Assembly: GCA_014762635.1 (NCBI GenBank)
Contig: JABURR010000006.1
Span: 1 to 48,417 of the forward strand
DNA: 48,417 nucleotides
Direction of reading: 5' to 3'
DNA from: Paracoccaceae bacterium
GTDB lineage: Bacteria; Pseudomonadota; Alphaproteobacteria; Rhodobacterales; Rhodobacteraceae
Shown here: positions 17,266-24,801 of the stretch, piece after piece
How the letters are laid out: each line of letters starts with the position of its first letter
How positions within the stretch are numbered: the first letter of the stretch is position 1
The notes under the pieces: model-generated
Databases searched by the model: none
The model's input: the letters and a program-made list of their open reading frames with translations, nothing else
Told to the model about the DNA's origin: nothing
Made by a program: the position numbers and the translations under genes

Positions 17266-18066
17266 GTGATCTTCGGCGGGAAACTCAAGAAGAAACGCAA
17301 TGCGGAGCCGGAAGAGGCCGAAGAAGTTCAGGAGTCCGCAAAGACCGCCCAGAAGCCCGCTGCCCCGGCCAAGAAAGCCAAAGCCAAGGCGCCGAAGGAA
17401 GATCATTCCGATTACGACCAGATCGCGCAATCGCTGCTCAGCACGATCGCAGCCGACACTTCCATCCCGACCGCTCCGCGCCCCCAACCGGTTCAGGAAG
17501 AAGCCGCGAGCGGTGACGAGGGATCTATTTGGGACGTCGTTGAAGAAGATGACGCCGATATGACCGTCCTTGCGGCCATGGCCTCGTCGGACACGGATGT
17601 GGAAGAGGACAACCAGCCGCACGAGATCTGGGGCGCCCCTGTCGATGACGACGAAGAATTCGAAGATGTCGCCCCCCCGGGCGCGCTGGCCCCTCCGGCC
17701 CAGAGCGCGAGCCCGTCCTTGGAGGGGTTGCCGGTTGGCTGGCTCGTCGTGATCGAAGGCCCCGGTATGGGGTCCCAGGTCACCCTGACCGAGGGCGTTG
17801 CGCGAATTGGGCGCGGAGCCGATCAGGATGTCCGCCTTGATTTCGGCGACGAGAAGATCGCGCAGGATACCCATGCCTCGATCGTGTTCGACGAAGAGAA
17901 TAGCGCGTTTTTCGTGGGTCCAGGCGGCAAATCCAACATGGTGCGGCTGAACAACAAGCCCATTCTCGGGACCGAGACGGTTCAGCACGGCGATCGCATC
18001 CGCCTTGGCAAGACCACGCTGGCGCTGGTGGCTCTTTGCGACGAGAATTTCTCCTGGTCCAGGTAG
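17266..18066 (+). CDS. FHA-domain protein with disordered N-terminal half
   Basis: Forkhead-associated domains bind phosphothreonine peptides; the partner is unknown. The product has 266 residues. Residues 1-45 are Lys/Ala-rich, about 75-150 are acidic and Pro-rich (predicted disorder), and the FHA domain spans about 160-262: IGRGADQDVRL carries the conserved Gly-Arg, QDTHASI the conserved His, VRLNNKPI the conserved Asn and HGDRIRLG the terminal block. The usual Ser two residues before the His region is replaced (QDTH), so phosphopeptide affinity may be altered. The start is GTG at 17266 with AAGGTAGG upstream. First gene of the FHA / GTPase / roadblock / acidic-protein cluster. No transmembrane segment or signal peptide, hence cytoplasmic. 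Confidence 0.8.
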   Translation: MIFGGKLKKKRNAEPEEAEEVQESAKTAQKPAAPAKKAKAKAPKEDHSDYDQIAQSLLSTIAADTSIPTAPRPQPVQEEAASGDEGSIWDVVEEDDADMTVLAAMASSDTDVEEDNQPHEIWGAPVDDDEEFEDVAPPGALAPPAQSASPSLEGLPVGWLVVIEGPGMGSQVTLTEGVARIGRGADQDVRLDFGDEKIAQDTHASIVFDEENSAFFVGPGGKSNMVRLNNKPILGTETVQHGDRIRLGKTTLALVALCDENFSWSR

Positions 18067-18072
18067 CGGACG

Positions 18073-18155
18073 GCCCCTGTTTTCAATTGGCATGATCTGC
18101 GGGGGCAAATCGCCCCAGGCAATTGTCTACAGGGGCGTTTCGTGGCATCACCACG
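18073..18155 (+). other. Nested hairpins between the FHA and GTPase genes
   Basis: In the 161-bp gap, GCCCCTGT (18073-18080) pairs with ACAGGGGC (18129-18136). Inside it, two CAATTG hexamers can pair, and GGGGC/GCCCC (18102-18106 and 18112-18116) form an apical hairpin. A second hairpin, CGTGG/CCACG (18141-18145 and 18151-18155, loop of 5), follows. No T-tract follows either, so a simple terminator is unlikely; RNA stability or a protein-binding role is possible. Confidence 0.5.
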
Positions 18156-18227
18156 ACAACGTCAATATCCATGCACCGGGCGTCGTGATGAATTCGTCGC
18201 GGCGTCCCGTGTTTCGAGGCATGCGGA

Positions 18228-19628
18228 ATGAGTAAGTTCCCAGACATATCCGCCGAACGCGCGGCGCTTGAAAAATTTATTGCCGATACCGATGCGCAGG
18301 GCAACTCCGCCAGCGCTGCGGATCGTGCCTTGCGCACACGCGCGTCACGTCTGGCGATGCGCCTGGCCAATCCGGTGCGCGTGGCGATCGTGGGACTTCC
18401 GGGAAGCGGCAAGTCCACGCTGACCAACTTTCTGATCGGCCGGAGCCTCATCCCAACCCAGTCGTCCATGACACGGCGCCCCGCCGTGATCGTGCGCCAC
18501 GGATCGCCGGAGCGTATGATCGCCGGATGGTGGTCTGGCCGCCAGGTGGCGATGCAAACCCTTGATTTCAACGCCGCGGCCGAACAGCAGCCGGACTACA
18601 TCGAAGCGCGCCTGAACAACCCGGTCCTGTCGCAGTTGAGCTTCATGGATGTGCCCGGCATGCAGGGGCAATCCAAGGAGTTGGAACAGTTGCTGTGGAT
18701 CGCGCGGCGGGCGGATATCCTGCTGTGGTGCACATCCGCGTCGCATCCCTGGAGCGACGCGGAGCAGCAGCTCTGGGCCAATGTCCCGCGACGGCTCTAT
18801 TCGCAGAGTCTCCTGTTGTTGACCTTCTCGGACACGCCCGAAGGCAAGCTTGGGCTGGACAAGAAGGTTGCGCAGTTGCGCGCCTCGGTGAATGGCCAGT
18901 TCCGGCAGGTCACGCCGATTTCTGCCCAAGAGGCCATTGCGGCCGCGCCTGACGGCAAGGTGCGCGACAAGGCGGCATGGGCCTCAAGTGGCGGCGCGAA
19001 TCTGGTTCGCAATCTCATGACGGTGGCAGCGACCGTGCGAAACGCCGACCAGAAGGCTGCACGGGACATGATGAATGCCGGGTTCACTCCTCAAGCGAAC
19101 AAGCCGGTACTCGCCCCGCCGAAGCCGCAGATCCTTGCGGCGGCTCAGGCAAGCGCCGTACCGTCTGCGCCACCGCCGAAGCGTCGCCCCAAGCCGCGCC
19201 AGCCGGACCCCAAGGTCGAGAAGATCGAAGAGTTCGAGGCCGAGAGCGGGGATAGCCTCGACAAGCTGCTCAAGCGTGAAAAGCATCGGCTCGAAAGCCG
19301 CGAGCAGAGCAACATCAGCCCACTTCTCCTGAAGATCAACACGATTGGAGTGGGGCTTCTAAAGAAGCTCGCTGAAGGCAAGCTGAAACCCGATCAGGTT
19401 TTTTCGGCCTTTACGGCCCTGGCCGAGGAGTTGTCCTCGAAGGCTGGCGGTGCCAACGCGCTCAAGGCGGATGGGAAGTGGATCAGCCGACAGCTCGAGG
19501 AAGCCTTTATCCAGTTGACCCTGCTTGAGGTCGAGGCTGGCGAAGAGCAACTTCTCGACGCGGCGAACATCATGCTCCAGATCACCCGAGACCTAGCCTG
19601 GGCTGCGAAGGCGCCGGAGGTGGCCTGA
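18228..19628 (+). CDS. Dynamin-like / P-loop GTPase
   Basis: Predicted GTPase of 466 residues, function unknown. G1 is GLPGSGKST (residues 56-64); G2 is likely a Thr near 82 (SSMTRRP); G3 is DVPG (141-144). At the G4 position the sequence is TFSD (199-202) rather than N/TKxD, so guanine specificity is uncertain. The GTPase domain ends near 280; residues about 305-340 are Pro/Arg-rich (APPPKRRPKPRQPDPK), and 340-466 is mostly helical with heptad character, resembling a stalk. The large size and the SSMTRRP switch resemble bacterial dynamin-like proteins more than Ras-like ones. No membrane segment. The ATG lacks a strong Shine-Dalgarno. The next gene begins 1 nt after the stop, indicating coupling with a roadblock-like partner. 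An ATPase role cannot be excluded. Confidence 0.75.
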   Translation: MSKFPDISAERAALEKFIADTDAQGNSASAADRALRTRASRLAMRLANPVRVAIVGLPGSGKSTLTNFLIGRSLIPTQSSMTRRPAVIVRHGSPERMIAGWWSGRQVAMQTLDFNAAAEQQPDYIEARLNNPVLSQLSFMDVPGMQGQSKELEQLLWIARRADILLWCTSASHPWSDAEQQLWANVPRRLYSQSLLLLTFSDTPEGKLGLDKKVAQLRASVNGQFRQVTPISAQEAIAAAPDGKVRDKAAWASSGGANLVRNLMTVAATVRNADQKAARDMMNAGFTPQANKPVLAPPKPQILAAAQASAVPSAPPPKRRPKPRQPDPKVEKIEEFEAESGDSLDKLLKREKHRLESREQSNISPLLLKINTIGVGLLKKLAEGKLKPDQVFSAFTALAEELSSKAGGANALKADGKWISRQLEEAFIQLTLLEVEAGEEQLLDAANIMLQITRDLAWAAKAPEVA

Positions 19629-19629
19629 T

Positions 19630-20025
19630 ATGAATGCGCTATCAAACTCTCTGAACGAAGCTTTGGAGCAGATGCCCGGATGTGTCTTTGTGGGATATCT
19701 GGACCTGTCGGTCGGCATGGTTCTGGGATCCGCTGCGCTGGGTGAAATTCCGGAGGAGCTTCAGGAAAACCTCGGTGTGTCGGCGCTGAACTACCTGAAC
19801 GGCAAAAGCGTTCGTGCGCTGGCCGAAAGTCTGGGGGGCTCTTCCGAGAGTTTCGACGAGGCGCTGGTTGCCGTGGGCGGAGCGACCCATGTTTTCATAA
19901 GACTGCCGGAACGCCCGAATCACGTGTTGTGCTTCATGTTTCCCGGCGAGGGGGACCCTAGACCGCTGTTGCAAATTGCGCGGCAGACGGTCGAGAGTTT
20001 CTCGCTTCCTGACTTTCTGGAGTAG
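19630..20025 (+). CDS. Small roadblock/LC7-like protein
   Basis: 131 residues, function unknown. The pattern of a helix (MNALSNSLNEALEQMPG), strand (VFVGYLDLSVGMVLGS), helices, then strands (EALVAVGGATHVFIRL, HVLCFMFP) and a final helix is that of a roadblock/LC7 fold, whose members (e.g. MglB, CvnB) bind and often activate small GTPases. The assignment rests on pattern only. It follows the GTPase stop by 1 nt, with GGAGG upstream, so 1:1 production with the GTPase is likely. It ends DFLE and is followed almost at once by a possible 21-codon ORF. Confidence 0.55.
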   Translation: MNALSNSLNEALEQMPGCVFVGYLDLSVGMVLGSAALGEIPEELQENLGVSALNYLNGKSVRALAESLGGSSESFDEALVAVGGATHVFIRLPERPNHVLCFMFPGEGDPRPLLQIARQTVESFSLPDFLE

Positions 20026-20028
20026 CCG

Positions 20029-20094
20029 ATGCCGTTCCGTGTTCCAGACGATGCATCCACTGCTATCGCGCCCGTGAAAGGTGAAATGGTATGA
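20029..20094 (+). CDS. Possible 21-residue peptide bridging two cluster genes
   Basis: A short frame beginning MPFRVPDD and ending VKGEMV starts 3 nt after the roadblock stop. It has GGAG six nt upstream of its ATG, and its TGA overlaps the next gene's ATG (ATGA). Spacing, Shine-Dalgarno and overlap are what a translated coupling peptide would show. No homology is known to me, and a chance ORF remains quite possible. Confidence 0.35.
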   Translation: MPFRVPDDASTAIAPVKGEMV

Positions 20095-21434
20095 ACGTTA
20101 CCGACACCATCGCCGAGATGCTGGCGGATATCTGTGCCGCGGCCGAGCCGACGTTCGCGACAGACAGGGTTCTGACGGCGACGAATGACGAAGAGCGTCA
20201 GAACGCGATCCTCGCCGAGATCGGTGAGACGATCCTCGCCCGCAGCCTCACATTCATGACGGGCGACGGTCGCCGTATGGTCGTCGAGGTTGAGGGGCGC
20301 CGCCTGCTGAAGGTGGATGAGGTCATCCCTGATGCGATCGCCGGGCGCGGTGCCGACCTGTTTTCCGGTCGGGACGCGGATATCGAGGCCGAGCAACTGG
20401 AAGGGCTGGTCAAGCTTCTGCACCGGTTTTGCCACAAGGGTGGCGTGCTGTCGGTGAAGTCCGAGGCTTCGAACCTGCGCAACCGCAGCCAGATCGATGG
20501 ATATTCCGCCGCCGAACTTCAGGAAGCCGCCGACAACATGGAAATCGGCACCATGGTGGGTTGGCAGCTTGAGTCCGACGGGCCGCCGCGGACCATGGAA
20601 GAGCGCAAGTCCAAGCCGAAGCCGCCGCAGCCAGCCCCGGAGGAGGTCGAAGAATACGGCGCCTACGAGCCGCACGAGGTTGCCGCGGAAGAGGTTGAGC
20701 CGGAGCCGGAGATTGAGCCGGAAGTCGCGATTGAGCCAGACATTGAGCCGGAAGCCGATGCGGACGTTGAAGAGACGGCCGTAAAGGCATCGCTTCTCGC
20801 GCGGTTCAGGGCACGACCGCCAAAGCCTGAGCCCGAGCCGGAAATCGAGGAAGTGTCCGAGGATGACATCCTCGAACCGGACCTCGTCGCGGAGGATGAC
20901 GACGACAGCGAGGCGTTCGAACTGCCGCCGATGGAGGATGAGCCGGAGCCGCTGCAACTCAGCCAACCCCTGGTGCTCGATCCGGCGGATCCGCTCCCCG
21001 AGCCGGAGCCGGTTGCACCTCCTGCCCCGAAACCGGCCCCCGCGCAGCCTGTGGTGGCGGAATTGCCCGAGATGGGCCTGCCCGAGGCGGACGACGCCGT
21101 GGAGGCCTTCGTCAAGGCGAGCAAGAGCTTTGCGCAAGCGGCGGCCCTTAAGGAATTCGGTGAACCCGTTGAAGGTACGCGCGGGCCCGATCCGGCTGTT
21201 CCGATGAAAGACGTGGCTGGAGCTCTGGAGCAGCAGGTGTTGACAAATCAACCCTTTACCGAGGTTGCACTGCCCGGACCCAAGCTGGTCTACTTGGGTG
21301 CGCGGAAGTCCGGCGGTCTCAGCCTCTGCTTTGCCGAGACCGGCGACCAGATCGCCGTGGCCACGGTGGAGCCGGGCAAGGTCGACGAGGCGGTTGCCAC
21401 CATGGCCGCCATTTGCCGGGAACACTGCGCCTGA
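20091..21434 (+). CDS. Acidic Pro/Glu-rich scaffold-like protein
   Basis: 447 residues, no family recognised. Three parts: an N-terminal folded region (1-165) with helices and strands (GETILARSLTFMTGDGRRMV, then LVKLLHRFC); a long low-complexity acidic linker (about 165-340) made of E-P-E, E-P-D and P-E-P repeats broken by KASLLARFRARPPKP; and a C-terminal folded region (about 345-447) with KLVYLGARKSGGLSLCFAE and an alpha/beta pattern that could itself be roadblock-like. The start ATG follows AAAGGTGAA. Last gene of the cluster, ending 4 bp from the convergent dehalogenase gene. A bivalent scaffold joining two partners is a reasonable guess only. Confidence 0.7.
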   Translation: MNVTDTIAEMLADICAAAEPTFATDRVLTATNDEERQNAILAEIGETILARSLTFMTGDGRRMVVEVEGRRLLKVDEVIPDAIAGRGADLFSGRDADIEAEQLEGLVKLLHRFCHKGGVLSVKSEASNLRNRSQIDGYSAAELQEAADNMEIGTMVGWQLESDGPPRTMEERKSKPKPPQPAPEEVEEYGAYEPHEVAAEEVEPEPEIEPEVAIEPDIEPEADADVEETAVKASLLARFRARPPKPEPEPEIEEVSEDDILEPDLVAEDDDDSEAFELPPMEDEPEPLQLSQPLVLDPADPLPEPEPVAPPAPKPAPAQPVVAELPEMGLPEADDAVEAFVKASKSFAQAAALKEFGEPVEGTRGPDPAVPMKDVAGALEQQVLTNQPFTEVALPGPKLVYLGARKSGGLSLCFAETGDQIAVATVEPGKVDEAVATMAAICREHCA

Positions 21435-21438
21435 CGGC

Positions 21439-24400
21439 CTAGAGGTCGATCTCGATCACGCCTCCGTCCTGGGCCGCGCGGCTTTGGCACAGGATGATCG
21501 CATCCTTGCGCTGTGATTTCGACAGCACGAAGTCGCGGTGCTCCACCTCGCCCGAGACCAGGCCGCATTTGCAGACGCCGCAGATCCCGTCTGAGCATTT
21601 CACGTCGATGTGGATGCCGTTTTCGGCAAGCACGTCGGTCGCGGTCTTGTCGGCGGGGATCAGGAATTCCTGGCCCGAACGGGCCAGCCGCAGGGTGAAG
21701 GGATGGTTCTCGTACTCGGGCAGTTCGGGGACCGAGAAATATTCCAGGTGCCGCGCCTCTTCCGGGAAGCCCTGGCGCTCGGCGGCCTCCACGACGCTGC
21801 CCATGTAGCGATCCGGCCCGCAGGTGTAGAGGTGCCAGCCCGGCTGATAGCCTGAGAGAACCGCATCCAGATCGGCGCGGCTGCCCTCGTCCGAGACATG
21901 GAGCGTGACCCGGTCGGCCCATGGCGCGGACGCTAGGTCCTCCAGGTAGCCCCCGGCAGCGCGGGACTTGATCGAGTAATGCATCTCGAACTCCCCCCCG
22001 ATGGCATGCAGCCGGTGCGCCATGGCGATCATCGGGGTGATCCCGATGCCGCCGCCCATGAGAAAGGTCTTGGTCGCGGTTTCGTCCAGCGGGAAATGGT
22101 TGATCGGGCGCGAGATGAAGATCTTGCGCCCCTCGCTGAAGATCCGGTGCATCAGCTTCGAGCCGCCGCGCCCGTCATCCTCGCGCAGCACGCCGATCTG
22201 GTAGACCGACCGATCCGCCGGATCGCCGGACATGGAATATTGCCGCAGGAACTCGGGCGCGACCACGATATCCAGATGCGCGCCCGCCTCCCATTCCGGC
22301 AGGTCGGATCCATCAAGGGCGCGAAACTCGTATTTTGTGACATCACCGGTCATCTTCTCGGCCTTCGAGACAACCACCCGCAGCACCGGGCTTTCGCCGG
22401 CGGCGGTGTAGCGATGCACCATGCTGTCGTCGCCGCGGGCCAACCGCTCCTGGTATTCCTCGGCGGTGACAAGGGCCTGGTAGGCCTCGATCCCGGCTTC
22501 GCGGTCCATCGGAAAGGGGTAGGGCCAGGGATGCGGGGCGAGGTTGGCGGGATAGACCGCCAGCGTCTGATCCTCGTATTTCAGGTCTAGGTCGCGTTGC
22601 AGCCCTCTTTCATTCACCGGTGTGCGGGCCGGGCGATAGCTGCCATCCTCGTAAAGCTCGATATCCCACCACCATTTCTTGACCGGGTTGAGCCCGCCAT
22701 TGCCGACGGCGTCGTCGAGCTTCGCCAGCAGCGGCGCGGCCTTCGGCATGTTCATCGCGGCCCAGCGGAACGGCGCTTCGGCGAAGATACCTTCCAGGTT
22801 CCAGGGGCAGGTCTTCATGCAGCGCCCGCACATGGCGCCGCCCTCGGTGGTGATCCGGTAGGTGGCGCATTTCTGGCTGTCGGATTTCCAGATCTCGTAG
22901 CCGTTGAACATCAGCTTCGGCCCGGCGGTGATCGCGCCCGAGGGGCATTCGCGGGCGCATTTGTTGCAGCTTTCGCAGAAGTTCTGCAGGCCGAAGTCGA
23001 TGGGCTTGTCATGCGCCAGCGGGATGTCGGTGGTGACCACGCCGGACTTGAGCCGCGGCCCAAGGTAGGGGTTCAGGATCACTTCGCCGATGCGCGACAC
23101 CTCACCAAGTCCCGAGAGCAGCAGAAGCGGCGGTTGCAGCACCTCGCCGTCCAGAACTGTGTGCGCCTTGGCCTTGTAGCCGAGGTTGCGGATTTGCTTG
23201 GCGATCACCCCACCCAGAAGAGAGAACCGCAGATAGGCGCGCATGGATTGCGCGACGGAAATCCAGTCGTCGCCGGATGCGCCCTCCATCGTTTCGTAGC
23301 CCTGGTCGATGATCATGCTGATCGCCTGGTCATGGGGCGGGACCAGTTCAGCGCCGGTGGCGTCATGGGAATACCAGGTCCAGTCGGGGCATCGGCTGAG
23401 CCCGACCGCATCGACCCCGAGGAAATAGCTGGCGGCTTTTATGCCTTCGGAAATCTGTCGGATTTCCATCGGACTTTTATCGGACTTTTGCCGTGGTGCA
23501 GGCTCCCCGTCCTGCAGCAACACGAAGGCCCCAAGGACCCGGCGCTGGGCCATGGATGTCGCCGCCTTGCGCGCATAGTAGCCACCCTTGGCCCCGTCCT
23601 GCAGGGACTTGCCCATGTCGCCGAACTGGGCGCGGGCGAACATGTCGGTTCGCTTGGGCACCCGGGCGACGCGGGCCTCGTCGATATAGGTGGTGGGCTT
23701 CTCCACGCGCTTCAGCCGCTCGAACGGTTGCGCCCCGTCGACGAAGCGGCGCTTGGCGAAGGGCACGGCGTTGAAGGCGTTCTTGGCAAAGCCCTTGCCG
23801 AGCCACCAAGCCGGACCTTTCACCCGCCATGCCGGCTGCGCGGCCAGCGGCGCCAGCGGCAGATCATGCGCCATTGCGAAATTCGTGGTGACCACGGCCA
23901 CGCCGAAGCGGTCACCCACATAGGGATTCACCAACCGGCCATCCTCGACCGAGGCAAGACCCGCGGCCACGGTCAGCTTGTTCAGGTCCACGTCCGTCGA
24001 GGTGGCGCTGTGGGCCTTGGCGTCCCAGCCCAGAAGCCGGATGTAATTGGCGATCACCACGGCAGTTTCGGTGGCGCGCAGGCAGGCACGATGGGCTTGG
24101 GCGTTCAGGATCCAGCTTGCGCCCGGTTCGGACGGGTCCGGGTCGCGCGGGTATTCGTATAGAAAGACAATCGCGTGGTCGTGGCTGTCGATGGTGCTGG
24201 GCGGCGCCTCCATCGACTCCTTCAGGTCGGCCATGATCATGTCGATGCCCGAGGCCAGCGTCTTGGTCTGCCGGGTCATCAGGTCCCGGCGCAGGCGTTC
24301 GATGTCGGGGTTGATTACGGGATTCGCCAGCAAGGCAGTTTCCGGCACCGGACCGATTCCGATCATCGAGGCATCCGAAAAATAGCCGAATCCGCGGATG

Positions 24401-24663
24401 TGGTTGGCCCGCTCCACCAGGTCGGTGGGGCAATCCGCCCGCGCGCCGTTGACCAGACCGTCGCGGATCGCGTCCATCATCGCCTGGTATTCGTCCATCG
24501 CGTTCACGAGGCTTTCGGGATCCTCGGGCCTCTGGAAGCTCAGGGGGGAGAAAGGCGGCGCCGCCCCGAGATTCGGCATGTCCGCCACTCGCGCCAGACG
24601 TTCGAGCGGATAGGGCCCCATGTGGAACGGGCGGTTCTTGTCCGTGAAAAAGCGTACCGTCAT
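21439..24663 (-). CDS. Self-sufficient reductive dehalogenase (RdhA fused to oxygenase-type reductase)
   Basis: Predicted cobalamin-dependent enzyme removing halogen from an aromatic compound using NAD(P)H, 1074 residues; layout as in the BhbA / NpRdhA type of aerobic dehalogenases. Residues about 1-350 and 380-555 look like two copies of one corrinoid-domain fold (compare NPYVGDRFGVAVVTTNFAMA with NPYLGPRLKSGVVTTDIPLA). Two [4Fe-4S] motifs follow: CESCNKCARECP near 563 and a C-x(n)-CGRCMKTCPWN near 598-620. From about 715 comes a phthalate-dioxygenase-reductase-like module: RQYSMSGDP (flavin), FLMGGGIGITPM (nucleotide) and CSDGICGVCKC near 1024 ([2Fe-2S]). No Tat signal or membrane anchor partner, unlike respiratory RdhA, so cytosolic. 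GGGGAGG precedes the ATG. Substrate unknown; a related non-halogen reductase is possible. Confidence 0.88.
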   Translation of the reverse strand: MTVRFFTDKNRPFHMGPYPLERLARVADMPNLGAAPPFSPLSFQRPEDPESLVNAMDEYQAMMDAIRDGLVNGARADCPTDLVERANHIRGFGYFSDASMIGIGPVPETALLANPVINPDIERLRRDLMTRQTKTLASGIDMIMADLKESMEAPPSTIDSHDHAIVFLYEYPRDPDPSEPGASWILNAQAHRACLRATETAVVIANYIRLLGWDAKAHSATSTDVDLNKLTVAAGLASVEDGRLVNPYVGDRFGVAVVTTNFAMAHDLPLAPLAAQPAWRVKGPAWWLGKGFAKNAFNAVPFAKRRFVDGAQPFERLKRVEKPTTYIDEARVARVPKRTDMFARAQFGDMGKSLQDGAKGGYYARKAATSMAQRRVLGAFVLLQDGEPAPRQKSDKSPMEIRQISEGIKAASYFLGVDAVGLSRCPDWTWYSHDATGAELVPPHDQAISMIIDQGYETMEGASGDDWISVAQSMRAYLRFSLLGGVIAKQIRNLGYKAKAHTVLDGEVLQPPLLLLSGLGEVSRIGEVILNPYLGPRLKSGVVTTDIPLAHDKPIDFGLQNFCESCNKCARECPSGAITAGPKLMFNGYEIWKSDSQKCATYRITTEGGAMCGRCMKTCPWNLEGIFAEAPFRWAAMNMPKAAPLLAKLDDAVGNGGLNPVKKWWWDIELYEDGSYRPARTPVNERGLQRDLDLKYEDQTLAVYPANLAPHPWPYPFPMDREAGIEAYQALVTAEEYQERLARGDDSMVHRYTAAGESPVLRVVVSKAEKMTGDVTKYEFRALDGSDLPEWEAGAHLDIVVAPEFLRQYSMSGDPADRSVYQIGVLREDDGRGGSKLMHRIFSEGRKIFISRPINHFPLDETATKTFLMGGGIGITPMIAMAHRLHAIGGEFEMHYSIKSRAAGGYLEDLASAPWADRVTLHVSDEGSRADLDAVLSGYQPGWHLYTCGPDRYMGSVVEAAERQGFPEEARHLEYFSVPELPEYENHPFTLRLARSGQEFLIPADKTATDVLAENGIHIDVKCSDGICGVCKCGLVSGEVEHRDFVLSKSQRKDAIILCQSRAAQDGGVIEIDL

Positions 24664-24765
24664 GTGGCCCTCCCCTGCCGGAGATCAACCTAGGGCCCAG
24701 GGGCGCGGAAAGCCACATTCAAGGCGGCTCAATTCCGCTGCGGCGAACAGGATCGGAATGACGCC

Positions 24766-24794
24766 TTGTTACCCGGGGGGTGGCACTCTACATC
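24766..24794 (+). promoter_or_regulatory. Candidate promoter giving a leaderless S49 peptidase mRNA
   Basis: TTGTTA (24766-24771) and TACATC (24789-24794) are spaced by 17 bp; the ATG of the peptidase gene begins 7 nt after the -10 element, so initiation would fall at the start codon. No Shine-Dalgarno is present. Confidence 0.5.
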
Positions 24795-24801
24795 AACTTG
24801 C

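Noticed and set aside
18221-18235. Four-codon mini-ORF (ATG CGG AAT GAG TAA) overlapping the GTPase start
   Set aside because: Too short and without a clear Shine-Dalgarno; chance occurrence is likely.
20645-21030. Glu/Pro repeat tract of the acidic protein as a DNA repeat array
   Set aside because: The periodicity is only at codon level and irregular; it is low-complexity coding sequence, not a tandem or CRISPR array.
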